A stretch of 64,000 nucleotides of DNA from Aureibacillus halotolerans (lineage in GTDB: Bacteria > Bacillota > Bacilli > Bacillales > DSM-28697), in the NCBI RefSeq assembly GCF_004363045.1, contig NZ_SNYJ01000001.1:163586-227585 (forward strand). Direction: 5' to 3'. Positions 1 to 8,513 of this stretch are shown one piece after another (position 1 is the first letter of the stretch; each line of letters opens with the position of its first letter). Both the position numbers and the translations under genes were made by a program. The notes under the pieces are model-generated. The model saw only the letters and a program-made list of their open reading frames with translations. It was not told where the DNA came from and made no database searches.

Positions 1-4
1 ACTG

Positions 5-274
5 CGCCTGACGGGGATTCCTCGCTTTCTTCGTTGCTTTGCCTTGTCCGGTGCTCATTGCCTTAGGGCAACTCCGCTCCTGCCAAGCCTTCGCGCCTCG
101 GAAGACAAACGGTTTCATTTCGCCTGACGGGGATTCCTCGCTTTCTTCGTTGCTTTGCCTTGTCCGGTGCTCATTGCCTTAGGGCAACTCCGCTCCTGCC
201 AAGCCTTCGCGCCTCGAAAGACAAACGGTTTCATTTCGCCTGACGGGGATTCCTCGCTTTCTTTGTTGCTTTGC
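5..274. repeat. 116-bp tandem repeat, about 2.3 units
   Basis: Two nearly identical 116-bp units begin at 5 and 121 (I see one substitution, near 97/213). A third begins at 237 and matches only to about 274 before diverging. The unit is GC-richer than its surroundings and holds a short hairpin, TTGCC-TTAG-GGCAA. The array may continue left of the window. Short open frames across it look like chance products. Confidence 0.9.
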
Positions 275-313
275 ACATGTCTGGTGCTTATAACATCACT
301 CCTCTGAGGCTTG

Positions 314-574
314 CTAATATCTCGTAAGCTTAAATGCATCGTGGAATCCTTGTACATACATCAAACGCTCACCTTCGCTAATCATGGAATTCACTTCGCT
401 TTCTATGTCCAGTAGCATCGCTTCTTCGAAACCAGGAAGCGTTTTTAAGTTTTCAAGCATTCGATAGAAATTTGTATAGGACGTTGCATACTCCATCGAT
501 TGCTTTTCAGGGATCACTTGCTCCATTCTTCGATAGATAAATTCTTGAAAATCCTTTTGAAAATGTGAATCCAT
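314..574 (-). CDS. Small hypothetical protein, 86 aa
   Basis: A small, mostly helical, acidic protein that I do not recognise. The start is taken at 574 because GGAGGTGATCG sits just upstream; an ATG-like start at 619 would add 15 residues but lacks this signal. There is no signal peptide, membrane segment or metal motif. It is divergent from the XRE regulator at 747, and the shared gap holds an inverted repeat, so that regulator might control it (inference). It ends beside the 116-bp tandem array. Confidence 0.65.
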   Translation of the reverse strand: MDSHFQKDFQEFIYRRMEQVIPEKQSMEYATSYTNFYRMLENLKTLPGFEEAMLLDIESEVNSMISEGERLMYVQGFHDAFKLTRY

Positions 575-623
575 TCGATCACCTCCACAGAACATTTGTT
601 CCCTGTTATCATAAAACAAAAAC

Positions 624-674
624 CACTAATCGTCAACTTTTTTCTAAAAAAGCACAAATTGTGTTATATTAGTG
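624..674. promoter_or_regulatory. Divergent promoter gap with inverted repeat
   Basis: CACTAAT at 624-630 and ATTAGTG at 668-674 form a spaced 7-bp inverted repeat between the divergent small gene and the XRE gene. A TTATAT-like -10 lies at 665-670. An autoregulatory operator is an inference from position and symmetry only. Confidence 0.35.
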
Positions 675-746
675 TTTAGAAGTCTTAAGATAAAGAGGAG
701 GTCACCATTTTCACTAAATAAACCAAGCGATGGTCTTTTTAGTGAG

Positions 747-1097
747 ATGGAATACAAAATGAAAGCTTTGGCCAATCAATTAAAAAAGCTCCGGAAAGCA
801 CGTGCATTTACACAAAAACAGCTGGCTTTGCAATTGGGCATAAGTGAAAGCGCCATCGGAATGTATGAAAGAGACGAGCGTGAACCCTCTCTGCCTCTGC
901 TCTTAAAGCTCGCGGATCTATATGATGTCTCTCTAGATGAATTATTTGAACGATCACGCCCACTGCCACAAGAAGTCATGGAAGACTCCACTCTTTATGA
1001 AACAGCTGAGTTGAACGAGCTGCTCAAAAACTTGCAAAATGCCGATGCTAAAGAGATTAGAAAGCTTTTGGATCTCTGGGTCATCCTCCGAGCTTGA
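747..1097 (+). CDS. XRE-family HTH transcriptional regulator
   Basis: A cytoplasmic DNA-binding regulator with an N-terminal Cro/CI-type helix-turn-helix at about residues 6-60: RKARAFTQKQLALQLGISES followed by YERDEREPSLPLLLKLADLY. A short C-terminal region of unknown role follows. The start is uncertain. ATG at 747 or 759 fits the family best, while a GTG at 672 opens the same frame and has an unused AGAGGAGGTCA downstream at about 694-704. Its target is probably its own promoter and perhaps the divergent small gene (inference). Confidence 0.8.
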   Translation: MEYKMKALANQLKKLRKARAFTQKQLALQLGISESAIGMYERDEREPSLPLLLKLADLYDVSLDELFERSRPLPQEVMEDSTLYETAELNELLKNLQNADAKEIRKLLDLWVILRA

Positions 1098-1226
1098 TTT
1101 CATCACACGACTTCTTTTAAACACATAGTAAAATGACATTCAAAGAAAATTCTGGTACGCTTATACTAGATTTTTAGTGCCATTATTATTGGTAAATAGA
1201 GTGAAGATAAAAAGGAGTTGTCGTTG

Positions 1227-1997
1227 ATGATTTGTCCTTACTGTGGACAGGAAAATGAAGAACACGCAGCTGCATGTTCTCGCTGTGGAAGATCATTACA
1301 AATACAAGAAGAAGGAGAAATGAATGAGACCAATGAGCCGACACAACAGCAAACGGTAAGCACACCGTCTCCAGCTCAAAAAGCACCTGGCAAAAGTGAT
1401 CAATACATAGCTGTTGCAAAAAAATCGGCTTCTAACTACGGTCAATTCCTTTCAAGAGTATTTAAAGCACCTCTAACTACAGCTCAGTCAAGCACAAGTG
1501 CTGATATGGTCAATGGGATTATCTCACTTGCCCTCTTATGCCTTTTGTTTGCAGTCACTATCGCTGTATCCTTTGCAGATTTCGATGCGGGTTTTGTTGA
1601 TGGATTCTTAAAACCATTACTGAACATCATTCTCTTTTGTGGTTTAGGACTTTTAGGCGTATGGGTAGTTGCGATCCTACAGAATGCGGCTCCTTCGTTT
1701 CAGGAAACAGTCGCAAAGCTCGGCACCTTATCAACCATTTCTGCAGCACTTGTCTTACTTAGCATGATTACTCTCTTATTTGACAATGGATCCTTGTTTT
1801 ACACATTGATGTTTTTCTCGATGTTAACGTTTATGATTGCTTCAAGCTTTGTTCTTGTGAGCTTTAAATCAACAAGTTCACCACGGATTGATTACTTTTA
1901 CGGCATTCTCCTTGTCGTACTTTTCGAATTCGTGATCTTCAACCAACTCATTAGTGGGTACATCAGTGGTAGTGAACTGCTCAATTCGTTCTATTAA
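1227..1997 (+). CDS. Zinc-ribbon membrane protein, 256 aa
   Basis: It begins with a zinc ribbon, CPYCGQ...CSRCGR, two CxxC knuckles at about residues 3-23. A polar low-complexity linker follows, then about five hydrophobic segments between residues 95 and 256. The ribbon is expected to bind one zinc ion on the cytoplasmic side. The start is ATG 1227, behind AAAGGAG at 1211-1217; TTG codons at 1218 and 1224 are alternatives. Bacillaceae have many such zinc-ribbon/TM proteins of unknown function. It ends at a strong bidirectional terminator. Confidence 0.75.
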   Translation: MICPYCGQENEEHAAACSRCGRSLQIQEEGEMNETNEPTQQQTVSTPSPAQKAPGKSDQYIAVAKKSASNYGQFLSRVFKAPLTTAQSSTSADMVNGIISLALLCLLFAVTIAVSFADFDAGFVDGFLKPLLNIILFCGLGLLGVWVVAILQNAAPSFQETVAKLGTLSTISAALVLLSMITLLFDNGSLFYTLMFFSMLTFMIASSFVLVSFKSTSSPRIDYFYGILLVVLFEFVIFNQLISGYISGSELLNSFY

Positions 1998-2045
1998 AAA
2001 TAGAGCATGACCTTTGCATTTATCACTGAATGTAAGTAATACACC

Positions 2046-2088
2046 AAAAAGCTGAGTGTCTCAATTAGTGAGAGCACTCAGCTTTTTT
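2046..2088. terminator. Bidirectional intrinsic terminator
   Basis: The stem AAGCTGAGTG-TCTC pairs with GAGA-GCACTCAGCTT around an AATTAGT loop, with A-rich and T-rich flanks. It lies between convergent genes and can serve both. Confidence 0.85.
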
Positions 2089-3179
2089 TATATTGCCAAT
2101 GATTTTAAGGCTTCTTTCACATTCGTAAAAGACCTAAATTGGAAGATCTCTTCGTTCATTCCAATACTCGTTAGAGCCATGCCAGGACGAACGCCAGTCA
2201 TAACTAGTTCGGTTCCCATTAATGATAGCATTTTAGCAAGCTTTAAAAATCCTTCACTCAATTCTCCTTCAAATACATCCAGTCCAGATAAATCGACAAT
2301 TAAATAATCTTCGCCATTCTCCTCGACACCCTCTACTACTTGTTCCTGTATAATCGACCAACGTGAACGATCAATTGTTCCGAGTAACGGGAGAACAGAT
2401 ATGCCATTGCCAACAGGAACTACTGGCGCGGAAAGCTCTTTAATTTTCTGAAGCGACAATGAAAGCTCTTCTTCCATTCCTTTTCTTTGCGTAATATCTT
2501 TTTGTACGCCGACAAAAAGGCGACGATCTTGATTTTTCACATACACCGGATCAATCTGGAGCTCATTCCAAAAAGGCTCACCGTTTTTTTTGTAATTTAA
2601 TAGCTCAACCAGAACGGATGTATTGTTTTCTATGGCATTTCTAATTTTATCTACAGAGAATGCGGACGTTTTATCCCCTTGCAAGAAACGACAATTGTTT
2701 CCAATGACGTCTTTTTCATTATATCCTGTTAAGAGCTCAAATCCTTTATTCATGTATACGATTGGGTTATCCTCAAGTGAAGGATCCGTCACAACAATGC
2801 CCACGTGGGAGTGATTCAGAGCTTCTTTGAGCAGTTCATTGAATTGACGACTTTCAAGAAGCGTGCTTGTTTGATTGGAGAATAGCTCAAAACAGCGGAT
2901 AAAATAGCCGGCTCCATTCTCCAGGATAAGTGGATCCGTTTGTAGTTCAAAAGTGACATGTCCTCGAGATTTAGTTTTAAACACAAGCGTCGAGACGGAT
3001 TGAAAAGAACCGTTTTTTTGGGGCCATGCTGCAATAAGAGACTTCAAAGAGACCCCTTGAAGCTCGTCCACTTTATATCCAAGCCTTTCTGCCAACGCGT
3101 TGTTGATGAATTCAATGTCAAACTTTTCGTTAGCTATAAATGCCGGCTCACGAAGCTGCATAAAAAGCTGTTTGTACAT
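2088..3179 (-). CDS. PAS-LOV-STAS blue-light photoreceptor, YtvA-like
   Basis: Three domains are visible in 363 aa. An N-terminal PAS-like domain spans about residues 1-95. A LOV domain spans about 118-235 and carries GNNCRFLQ, the flavin-binding motif whose cysteine (Cys163 here) forms the light-driven FMN adduct. A C-terminal STAS domain spans about 260-360 with DLSGLD, as in RsbR/YtvA proteins. Known YtvA senses blue light and feeds the stressosome/SigB pathway. YtvA itself is about 260 aa with a single LOV domain, so the extra N-terminal PAS is unusual. The start at 3179 has GGGAGGAAG upstream; the longer frame to 3209 does not. Confidence 0.88.
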   Translation of the reverse strand: MYKQLFMQLREPAFIANEKFDIEFINNALAERLGYKVDELQGVSLKSLIAAWPQKNGSFQSVSTLVFKTKSRGHVTFELQTDPLILENGAGYFIRCFELFSNQTSTLLESRQFNELLKEALNHSHVGIVVTDPSLEDNPIVYMNKGFELLTGYNEKDVIGNNCRFLQGDKTSAFSVDKIRNAIENNTSVLVELLNYKKNGEPFWNELQIDPVYVKNQDRRLFVGVQKDITQRKGMEEELSLSLQKIKELSAPVVPVGNGISVLPLLGTIDRSRWSIIQEQVVEGVEENGEDYLIVDLSGLDVFEGELSEGFLKLAKMLSLMGTELVMTGVRPGMALTSIGMNEEIFQFRSFTNVKEALKSLAI

Positions 3180-3387
3180 AAAAACTTCCTCCCTCAGAAA
3201 TACACACAAGACATTACTTTATAATGTACGTTTATTTTATAAAACGCAAAAAAGAAAGCATATCTAGAGTAAGATTACGGTTATTTCCAAAAAAAACAGA
3301 GAAACACAGGGTTTCACTGTTCCCTTAATCATAGTATCTTTACCCAAAACAAGCCGGCTACAAACGAAATTGCTTCTGCCGAAAATG

Positions 3388-4116
3388 TTAAAAGATGGTT
3401 GTTAGCAAAATCATCAAAAGCAAACCAACAATAAACGCAAAGGTGGCAGGTCTTTCATGACCATCACCATGACTTTCTGGAATGAGCTCTTTGTATATAA
3501 TAAACAGCATAGCCCCTGCTGCAAAAGCTAAACCAATTGGTACAAGCCATGCCACAACAGCCGTCAGAAAATAACCAAGCAACGATGAGACAATTTCAAC
3601 AGCCCCAGTTGCCGTTGCTATGAGAAAGGCTTTATGCTTTTTAACTTTTTCTTGGATGAGATAGAGCGCTACCAGAAATCCCTCAGGCGCGTTTTGAAGA
3701 CCAATAGCTAATGCGACTAGGCCGCCTAGACCTTCGTCGTCACTTGCATAGCTTACACCAACTGACAAACCTTCTGGTATATTATGCAGTGTAATTGCTG
3801 CAATGACGAGTAATGCCTTCCGATCAAACGGGACCGTTTGTTTACGATGGTCAAGCTCGACGTGAGGGATTGTATATTCTAATGAAGTAAGGACAAGGGC
3901 ACCAAGGAAAATACCAATAACTAATGCTACATACGACCCTTCTTCAAGTGCCTGAGGGATGAGGCTGAATGTGGCAGCAGCCATCATGACCCCTGCTGTA
4001 AAGGCAAGCATAATATCCCGCCAGCGATGCGTCACATTTTGTAGCATCAAAATTGGCAGAGCACCTAATCCTGTTGCCATTGCAGATAGTACACTTCCAA
4101 TCAATACATCTAACAT
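3388..4116 (-). CDS. ZIP-family metal transporter
   Basis: An integral membrane protein of 242 aa with about eight hydrophobic segments. The ZIP signatures HNIPEG (TM4, about residue 110) and QNAPEG (TM5, about residue 140) form the metal path. The family imports Zn2+, Fe2+ or Mn2+ into the cytoplasm. The second motif has N rather than H, as in the GufA-like branch. No good ribosome binding site stands directly before ATG 4116; purine-rich GGAAGGAAATGAGGAG lies about 25-40 nt upstream, and I see no upstream in-frame start. Confidence 0.88.
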   Translation of the reverse strand: MLDVLIGSVLSAMATGLGALPILMLQNVTHRWRDIMLAFTAGVMMAAATFSLIPQALEEGSYVALVIGIFLGALVLTSLEYTIPHVELDHRKQTVPFDRKALLVIAAITLHNIPEGLSVGVSYASDDEGLGGLVALAIGLQNAPEGFLVALYLIQEKVKKHKAFLIATATGAVEIVSSLLGYFLTAVVAWLVPIGLAFAAGAMLFIIYKELIPESHGDGHERPATFAFIVGLLLMILLTTIF

Positions 4117-4194
4117 AGGTGCATTGAAACGAGTTTCAGACTCCTCATTTCCTTCCTCCCTTGTATTAACTTCAATCCTCTATAGCGGTTTTCG

Positions 4195-4860
4195 TTATAA
4201 GATAATTATGATGACGACAGTAATTAAAGAAAGAATAAGGACAAACCCTATAAGGAGAATTATGCTCAACAAAACTGTCCCTAATGACGACCAGCGAGAA
4301 AACTGATGCACGACACTAATGGTATTCAGTGAAAGCACAAATGCCCATATCGTAAATATCGTACCGATGTAGGAATATGCAAGGCTTACGGCCAATAGTG
4401 CCCCGCTAACTTCTGCAGCCGGTGTAAGAACCGAACTCCCTAAACTAATAAGACACAGTAAGCTTATGATGCCAAAAACCATGCTTGGTACGTTTGCCCA
4501 TACATACGCTATTTGCATTTGCTTAAAGGTGCCTGTTCCTTTAAACCATTTACCTACCATTGTATAAAGCCATGGAGTCAACCAATACATAGAGATCAGG
4601 CCTAATAAGAAACCTCCGATGAGGACTAGCGCCCAGACCATTGTAAAGGGCAAGTCATCAAAGGGCAGCCAATTGGCTTGCTCTGGTGAAAAACTTAAAT
4701 CGGGTTGGAAGAATAGGCTTGATGCTACACTTCCTATGCCAGCCAAAGCGACAATAATAAGGAGCAATGTACGTGTAGGCGTACTGTTTAATATATGTCG
4801 AATGGTTTCTCGTGGTGCTATCCAAATTCTAAGAAACGCTTTCTTTTCACTTTGGTTCAT
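4195..4860 (-). CDS. Yip1-domain membrane protein
   Basis: A 221-aa membrane protein with about five hydrophobic segments after a short N-terminus containing the WIAPRETIRHIL motif that opens bacterial Yip1 proteins. The substrate and role are unknown for the bacterial family. ATG 4860 lies 11 nt from GAAGGAG; a GTG at 4869 is too close to that site. It is followed on the same strand by the ZIP gene after an 80-bp gap, so co-transcription is possible. Confidence 0.75.
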   Translation of the reverse strand: MNQSEKKAFLRIWIAPRETIRHILNSTPTRTLLLIIVALAGIGSVASSLFFQPDLSFSPEQANWLPFDDLPFTMVWALVLIGGFLLGLISMYWLTPWLYTMVGKWFKGTGTFKQMQIAYVWANVPSMVFGIISLLCLISLGSSVLTPAAEVSGALLAVSLAYSYIGTIFTIWAFVLSLNTISVVHQFSRWSSLGTVLLSIILLIGFVLILSLITVVIIIIL

Positions 4861-5356
4861 TAAAGCCACCGCTCCTTCACTTTACCAATCTTCTTTCATT
4901 ATATGTACATGCCTCACATTGTACCATAGGTTTCCTGTTTTTTCGTATGGTTAAACATTGAATTAAGAAGGGTAGCACTAAAAAAAGACCTTCAGATGTG
5001 AGCCCAGTATGATTCATACAATTTATGTAAAAAGGCTAGAACTTACCTAGTTTATCCTTATAAATCTCAGAACAAATCAATCGCATCTGTTCGGAGTTTT
5101 GTTTTTGCATACTATGTTTTTTCCCAGTCTCGTATAATGAAGAAAATGACCCTCAGGCAGTAGAGATGACGGCAAGAGATGTATCACAGTGAGGTGCTTT
5201 CGTCTTAGGCAGAGCTGAAGATCGAGGTGTCCATTGACTGTGCTTATAACGAGCGGATTAAACTAAAACTGGTTGGCTTAAGCTCGGTAAAATACCGAAC
5301 TCAAACCAACCAGTAAACTACAATATTAGAATTCTACCTTTTTTAGGTCTCTTACT
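4861..5356. other. Intergenic region with a possible small RNA
   Basis: I find no convincing gene in these roughly 500 bases. On the plus strand a TATAAT at 5133-5138 is followed by a purine-rich stretch. It ends in a compound hairpin in which ACTGGTTGG (5268-5276) pairs with CCAACCAGT (5306-5314) around an inner TCGGTA/TACCGA stem. No U-run follows and the -35 is poor, so a small RNA is only a possibility. Confidence 0.25.
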
Positions 5357-5911
5357 TTATTCACTCGCGCTATTTGCTACATTTTCACCGTTCAAGACAG
5401 CTTGTACATTCACTTGCATGTCTGGATACTTTTCTTGAAGCAATGTTTTATACTTGTCAGCAATTTGTTGACCTTGTTCAGCAGTCGCCGTATTTTCTAG
5501 TGTAATTGCAGCGATCACGCTACCATTAGACTGATAGATCTTACCATCAGCTACACCTGCTTCTTCTTTCAGCTGTGCAGTTAAGTCTTCCTCGGCAGTT
5601 GTTGCAGCTCCATCATCAGTCGCCGCTGCGTCTTCACCCTCCGCAGGTGTTTCTTCGTCTGTACCTTCTGCAGGAGCAGTCTCACCATCAGCAGGAGCTT
5701 CAGATGTTGCGTCACCATCTTCAGCTGGTGTCGTTGCCGCGCTGTCTTCTCCACCACTCTCATCAGTCGACGACTCTTCTGTCCCCGTGTCCGTCTGACT
5801 AGTGTCTTCTCCATTGTCTGTGTTAGTGTCGTCTGAACCACCTCCACTACAACCAGCAACAGCAATTAGGGTTGCCGCTGAAAGCGTCATAAGCCATTTT
5901 TTTGTTTCCAT
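5357..5911 (-). CDS. Acidic lipoprotein of unknown function
   Basis: A signal peptide with lipobox VAGC (Cys20) predicts attachment to the outer face of the membrane. Residues about 22-115 are a low-complexity Asp/Glu/Thr/Ala/Gly linker, expected to be disordered. A compact C-terminal domain (about 118-184) holds IYQSNGSVIAAITLEN and KYPDMQVNVQ. Bacillus spore-associated YhcN/YlaJ-type lipoproteins share this layout, but I cannot assign it to them. GGAGG lies 12 nt before the ATG. Open frames on the opposite strand reflect the repetitive codons. Confidence 0.75.
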   Translation of the reverse strand: METKKWLMTLSAATLIAVAGCSGGGSDDTNTDNGEDTSQTDTGTEESSTDESGGEDSAATTPAEDGDATSEAPADGETAPAEGTDEETPAEGEDAAATDDGAATTAEEDLTAQLKEEAGVADGKIYQSNGSVIAAITLENTATAEQGQQIADKYKTLLQEKYPDMQVNVQAVLNGENVANSASE

Positions 5912-5993
5912 AAATTGAACATCCTCCTTTATTTATACATGGTATTTCTTTCTTACGTTTACCTATTCGTACATTTCCCTTCATCGATGGGGG

Positions 5994-7244
5994 TTAAACA
6001 TTTCTTGATTGAGCTGTTGCAGGTTGATGGTGTGCACGTCGTTGTTTTGCCATGGAAAGGAGAAGGAGAACGGCAGAAACAAGAAATAATCCTGACATAG
6101 AGTAAAAAACGAAAGATATCCCATATACACCTGCCATTAAGCCTCCCATCATTGGACCGATTACGTTTCCAAGAAAGCGAAAGCTATTGTTATACCCTAA
6201 TACTTCACCTTGCACGGAAAAGGGAGATACTTGGCGGATAAACGCTACTCGGCTTGGTATAAATCCACCAATGGCGACACCAAAAAGTATACGTAACACG
6301 ATCAGCTGCCATATCGACGTTGCCATCCCCTGTGGGAAAAAGAACAATGCACCAAGGAGCATAACCGCCACCATCACTTTGTCGTAGCCAATACGGTCAC
6401 CAATTTTCCCCCATTGCCTTGTGAAGAGCAAATTGCCTAATCCTGTTGCCGAAAAGACGAGTCCAGCAAAAAAAGCATTGCTTTCAGGTCCATGAAGCTC
6501 AGTGACAAAAAGCGCTAGTAACGGCTGAATGCTAAAATTAGCGGCTTGAATGAGAAGTGAAACAAACATAATCATTAACAGGACTGGATGGGACACGACG
6601 TGTTTAATAACTTCTTTCGAAGATAAAGAGTTTTGTTTGCCTTCTTTTTTATCCTGCAAAATAAATTCTCTCACACCGAAAAAAACGACCATCGCCGTGA
6701 GAACCATGACAATTGCTGTAATAAAAAAGGTGTACCTAAAGCCTGTCAAATCGGCTAGTATTCCTCCGAACAACGGACCAAACAAAGCACCTGAGACGTT
6801 TCCAGTCTGCAGGGTTCCTAACACTTTTCCTGATATTTTCTTAGGCGTCTGTGCAGCGATTAAGGCCTGAGACGTGGAGATAAACCCAGTGAACACACCC
6901 ATAAAAAGACGCAACGTGAACAATTGATACACATTATCGACCCATGTCATAAGGAGCACAGAACACCCCAGACCAATCGCAGATATAATAAGGATCTTCT
7001 TGCGACCGAATTTGTCGCCAAACCTCCCCCAAAGAGGAGAAAATAAAAAGGCGGTTACAAATGTCACGCCGAAAGACAACCCTGCCCATTTCTGAACATA
7101 GTCAGTACTGTATGACCCCATCGAATCTATAAACAGTGATAAAAATGGCAGCACCATTGTCATGCTGCTAGCAATTAAAAAGTTCGCTGCCCACATAATG
7201 ACGACATTACGTTTTTGAGCTTCGATCTTTTGCACCTTCTTCAA
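5994..7244 (-). CDS. MFS multidrug efflux transporter, DHA1-type
   Basis: A 416-aa membrane protein with about twelve hydrophobic segments. Motif A, GRFGDKFGRKK, lies in the loop after TM2, and a degenerate copy, GKIGDRIGYDK, lies after TM8. These mark drug:proton antiporters of the DHA1 branch, close to MdtG/NorA-type exporters. The translation start is uncertain: TTG 7244 has no clear Shine-Dalgarno sequence. No regulator adjoins it, so the substrate is open. Confidence 0.85.
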   Translation of the reverse strand: MKKVQKIEAQKRNVVIMWAANFLIASSMTMVLPFLSLFIDSMGSYSTDYVQKWAGLSFGVTFVTAFLFSPLWGRFGDKFGRKKILIISAIGLGCSVLLMTWVDNVYQLFTLRLFMGVFTGFISTSQALIAAQTPKKISGKVLGTLQTGNVSGALFGPLFGGILADLTGFRYTFFITAIVMVLTAMVVFFGVREFILQDKKEGKQNSLSSKEVIKHVVSHPVLLMIMFVSLLIQAANFSIQPLLALFVTELHGPESNAFFAGLVFSATGLGNLLFTRQWGKIGDRIGYDKVMVAVMLLGALFFFPQGMATSIWQLIVLRILFGVAIGGFIPSRVAFIRQVSPFSVQGEVLGYNNSFRFLGNVIGPMMGGLMAGVYGISFVFYSMSGLFLVSAVLLLLSMAKQRRAHHQPATAQSRNV

Positions 7245-7366
7245 ATAAATATTTCGATTCCCTAAATATATTTTACACTATTTCTTGACTAAAGGGAAAT
7301 TCGCGAAGTTTGTCACTTGTTCCTAACGCTTATAAGTCTAACCCTTTATGATTTTGCTTAAATGGA

Positions 7367-7404
7367 AAAAGCGAAGAACCAAAATCATTTGGTTTCCTCG
7401 CTTT
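7367..7404 (-). terminator. Intrinsic terminator
   Basis: On the minus strand AAAGCGAGGAAACCAAA pairs with TTTGGTTCTTCGC and is followed by a T-run. It lies just downstream of the DUF4097 gene. Confidence 0.75.
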
Positions 7405-7431
7405 ATAAAGGGAACTTCCATGCAAGTAAAA

Positions 7432-8424
7432 CTATTCATTCACCCAAAGCTCGATATCTCCTGAGCCAGTTGTGACCTTTAATGAGGACTCATTGTTGCC
7501 GATCGTTGCCTGGAATGAATGTTCCTCATTCAACTGAGTTTGCCATTGTTCGACACCCTCCACATCAATAGAGCCAGAGCCACTATTCACATTTAGCTCT
7601 GCAGAAGCCGGCGTTTCTTGGACCCCCCAATCAACGTCTCCTGATGACGTTTGGACGGAGGAATTCCCATTTAGCTGCTGTACATTCACTTCCACCTCAC
7701 CAGAAGACGTGCGAACTGTAAGCTCTCCTTGGAGCAGTTCTCCTTCTAGATCACCTGAAGAAGAATGGTGACCAATCGTCTCAGCAGCCACTTGATCAAG
7801 CGTTGTTTCTCCAGATGACGTATTTGTTTTAAGGTTTGAAAAATCGCCAGTATATACATCAATGTCGCCACTACTTGTCTTCAAATCCCAAGTTTCTCCC
7901 GTACCACGATCAACGACAATATCGCCTGAGTTCGTCCCTGCCATTACATTCTCACCATCAATAACCGAAAGTGACAGGTCCCCAGATGTTGTCGATGCTC
8001 TCACGTCGCCACCATCAATATCAGCAAGCGACAAATGTCCTGATGTCGTCTGAATGTTCGTGTTTTCCATAGTTCTTCCTGGTAAGCTTACATACAATTT
8101 ATTCCTCGTAAACATGCCAAAAGTCAACCACCCACGTCGATCATCATCAATCTCAATCCGCAATTCATTTGCTGCCTCATCTTCATTCACTTGGAGTGTT
8201 TCCTTCCCGACATATCGTATAAGAATGTCATCTCCAGATGTTTCTGATACATAAACATCTGTTGATTGACCAGTAATCGATAGCCTTTTGAAGTCTCCCG
8301 TAATCGTTCTCTCTTCTTCCGCTTTGGCGCTTTTCTCCATATTGATGAGTCCAGGGAACAAAATGTATATAGATAAAAGGACCCCAAGGGCTACTAATAT
8401 AAAACCAGCCAATTTCCTTGTCAT
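7432..8424 (-). CDS. Membrane-anchored DUF4097-type beta-repeat protein
   Basis: An N-terminal membrane segment (about residues 5-25) is followed by a long repetitive region. TTSGDLSL, TSSGDIDV and TSSGEVEV recur about every 18-22 residues, the pattern of a right-handed beta-helix in DUF4097/DUF4098 (LiaG-like) proteins. The bulk should lie outside the membrane; its function is unknown. I set the start at ATG 8424 with AAAGG upstream. The frame stays open to 8661 but would overlap the neighbouring gene and adds non-membrane sequence. Confidence 0.8.
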   Translation of the reverse strand: MTRKLAGFILVALGVLLSIYILFPGLINMEKSAKAEEERTITGDFKRLSITGQSTDVYVSETSGDDILIRYVGKETLQVNEDEAANELRIEIDDDRRGWLTFGMFTRNKLYVSLPGRTMENTNIQTTSGHLSLADIDGGDVRASTTSGDLSLSVIDGENVMAGTNSGDIVVDRGTGETWDLKTSSGDIDVYTGDFSNLKTNTSSGETTLDQVAAETIGHHSSSGDLEGELLQGELTVRTSSGEVEVNVQQLNGNSSVQTSSGDVDWGVQETPASAELNVNSGSGSIDVEGVEQWQTQLNEEHSFQATIGNNESSLKVTTGSGDIELWVNE

Positions 8425-8513
8425 ACGACACAACCTTTCTGAGCCATTCACATCTACCTTTAGTCTAACCAGCCCATCTCCTTCTGAAAAGCGCTTAAAG
8501 ATGTACCCCTTCC

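Noticed and set aside
115-357. 80-codon minus-strand frame in the 116-bp repeats
   Set aside because: It lies almost wholly in the tandem array, overlaps the better supported small gene, and lacks a ribosome binding site.
3241-3387. Terminator between the ZIP gene and the LOV protein gene
   Set aside because: ACACAGGGTTTCACTGT is only weakly self-complementary, so I do not call it.
5575-5865. Two open frames across the acidic lipoprotein gene, one on each strand
   Set aside because: Both arise from the repetitive Asp/Glu/Thr/Ala codons of the lipoprotein; neither has a signal for translation.
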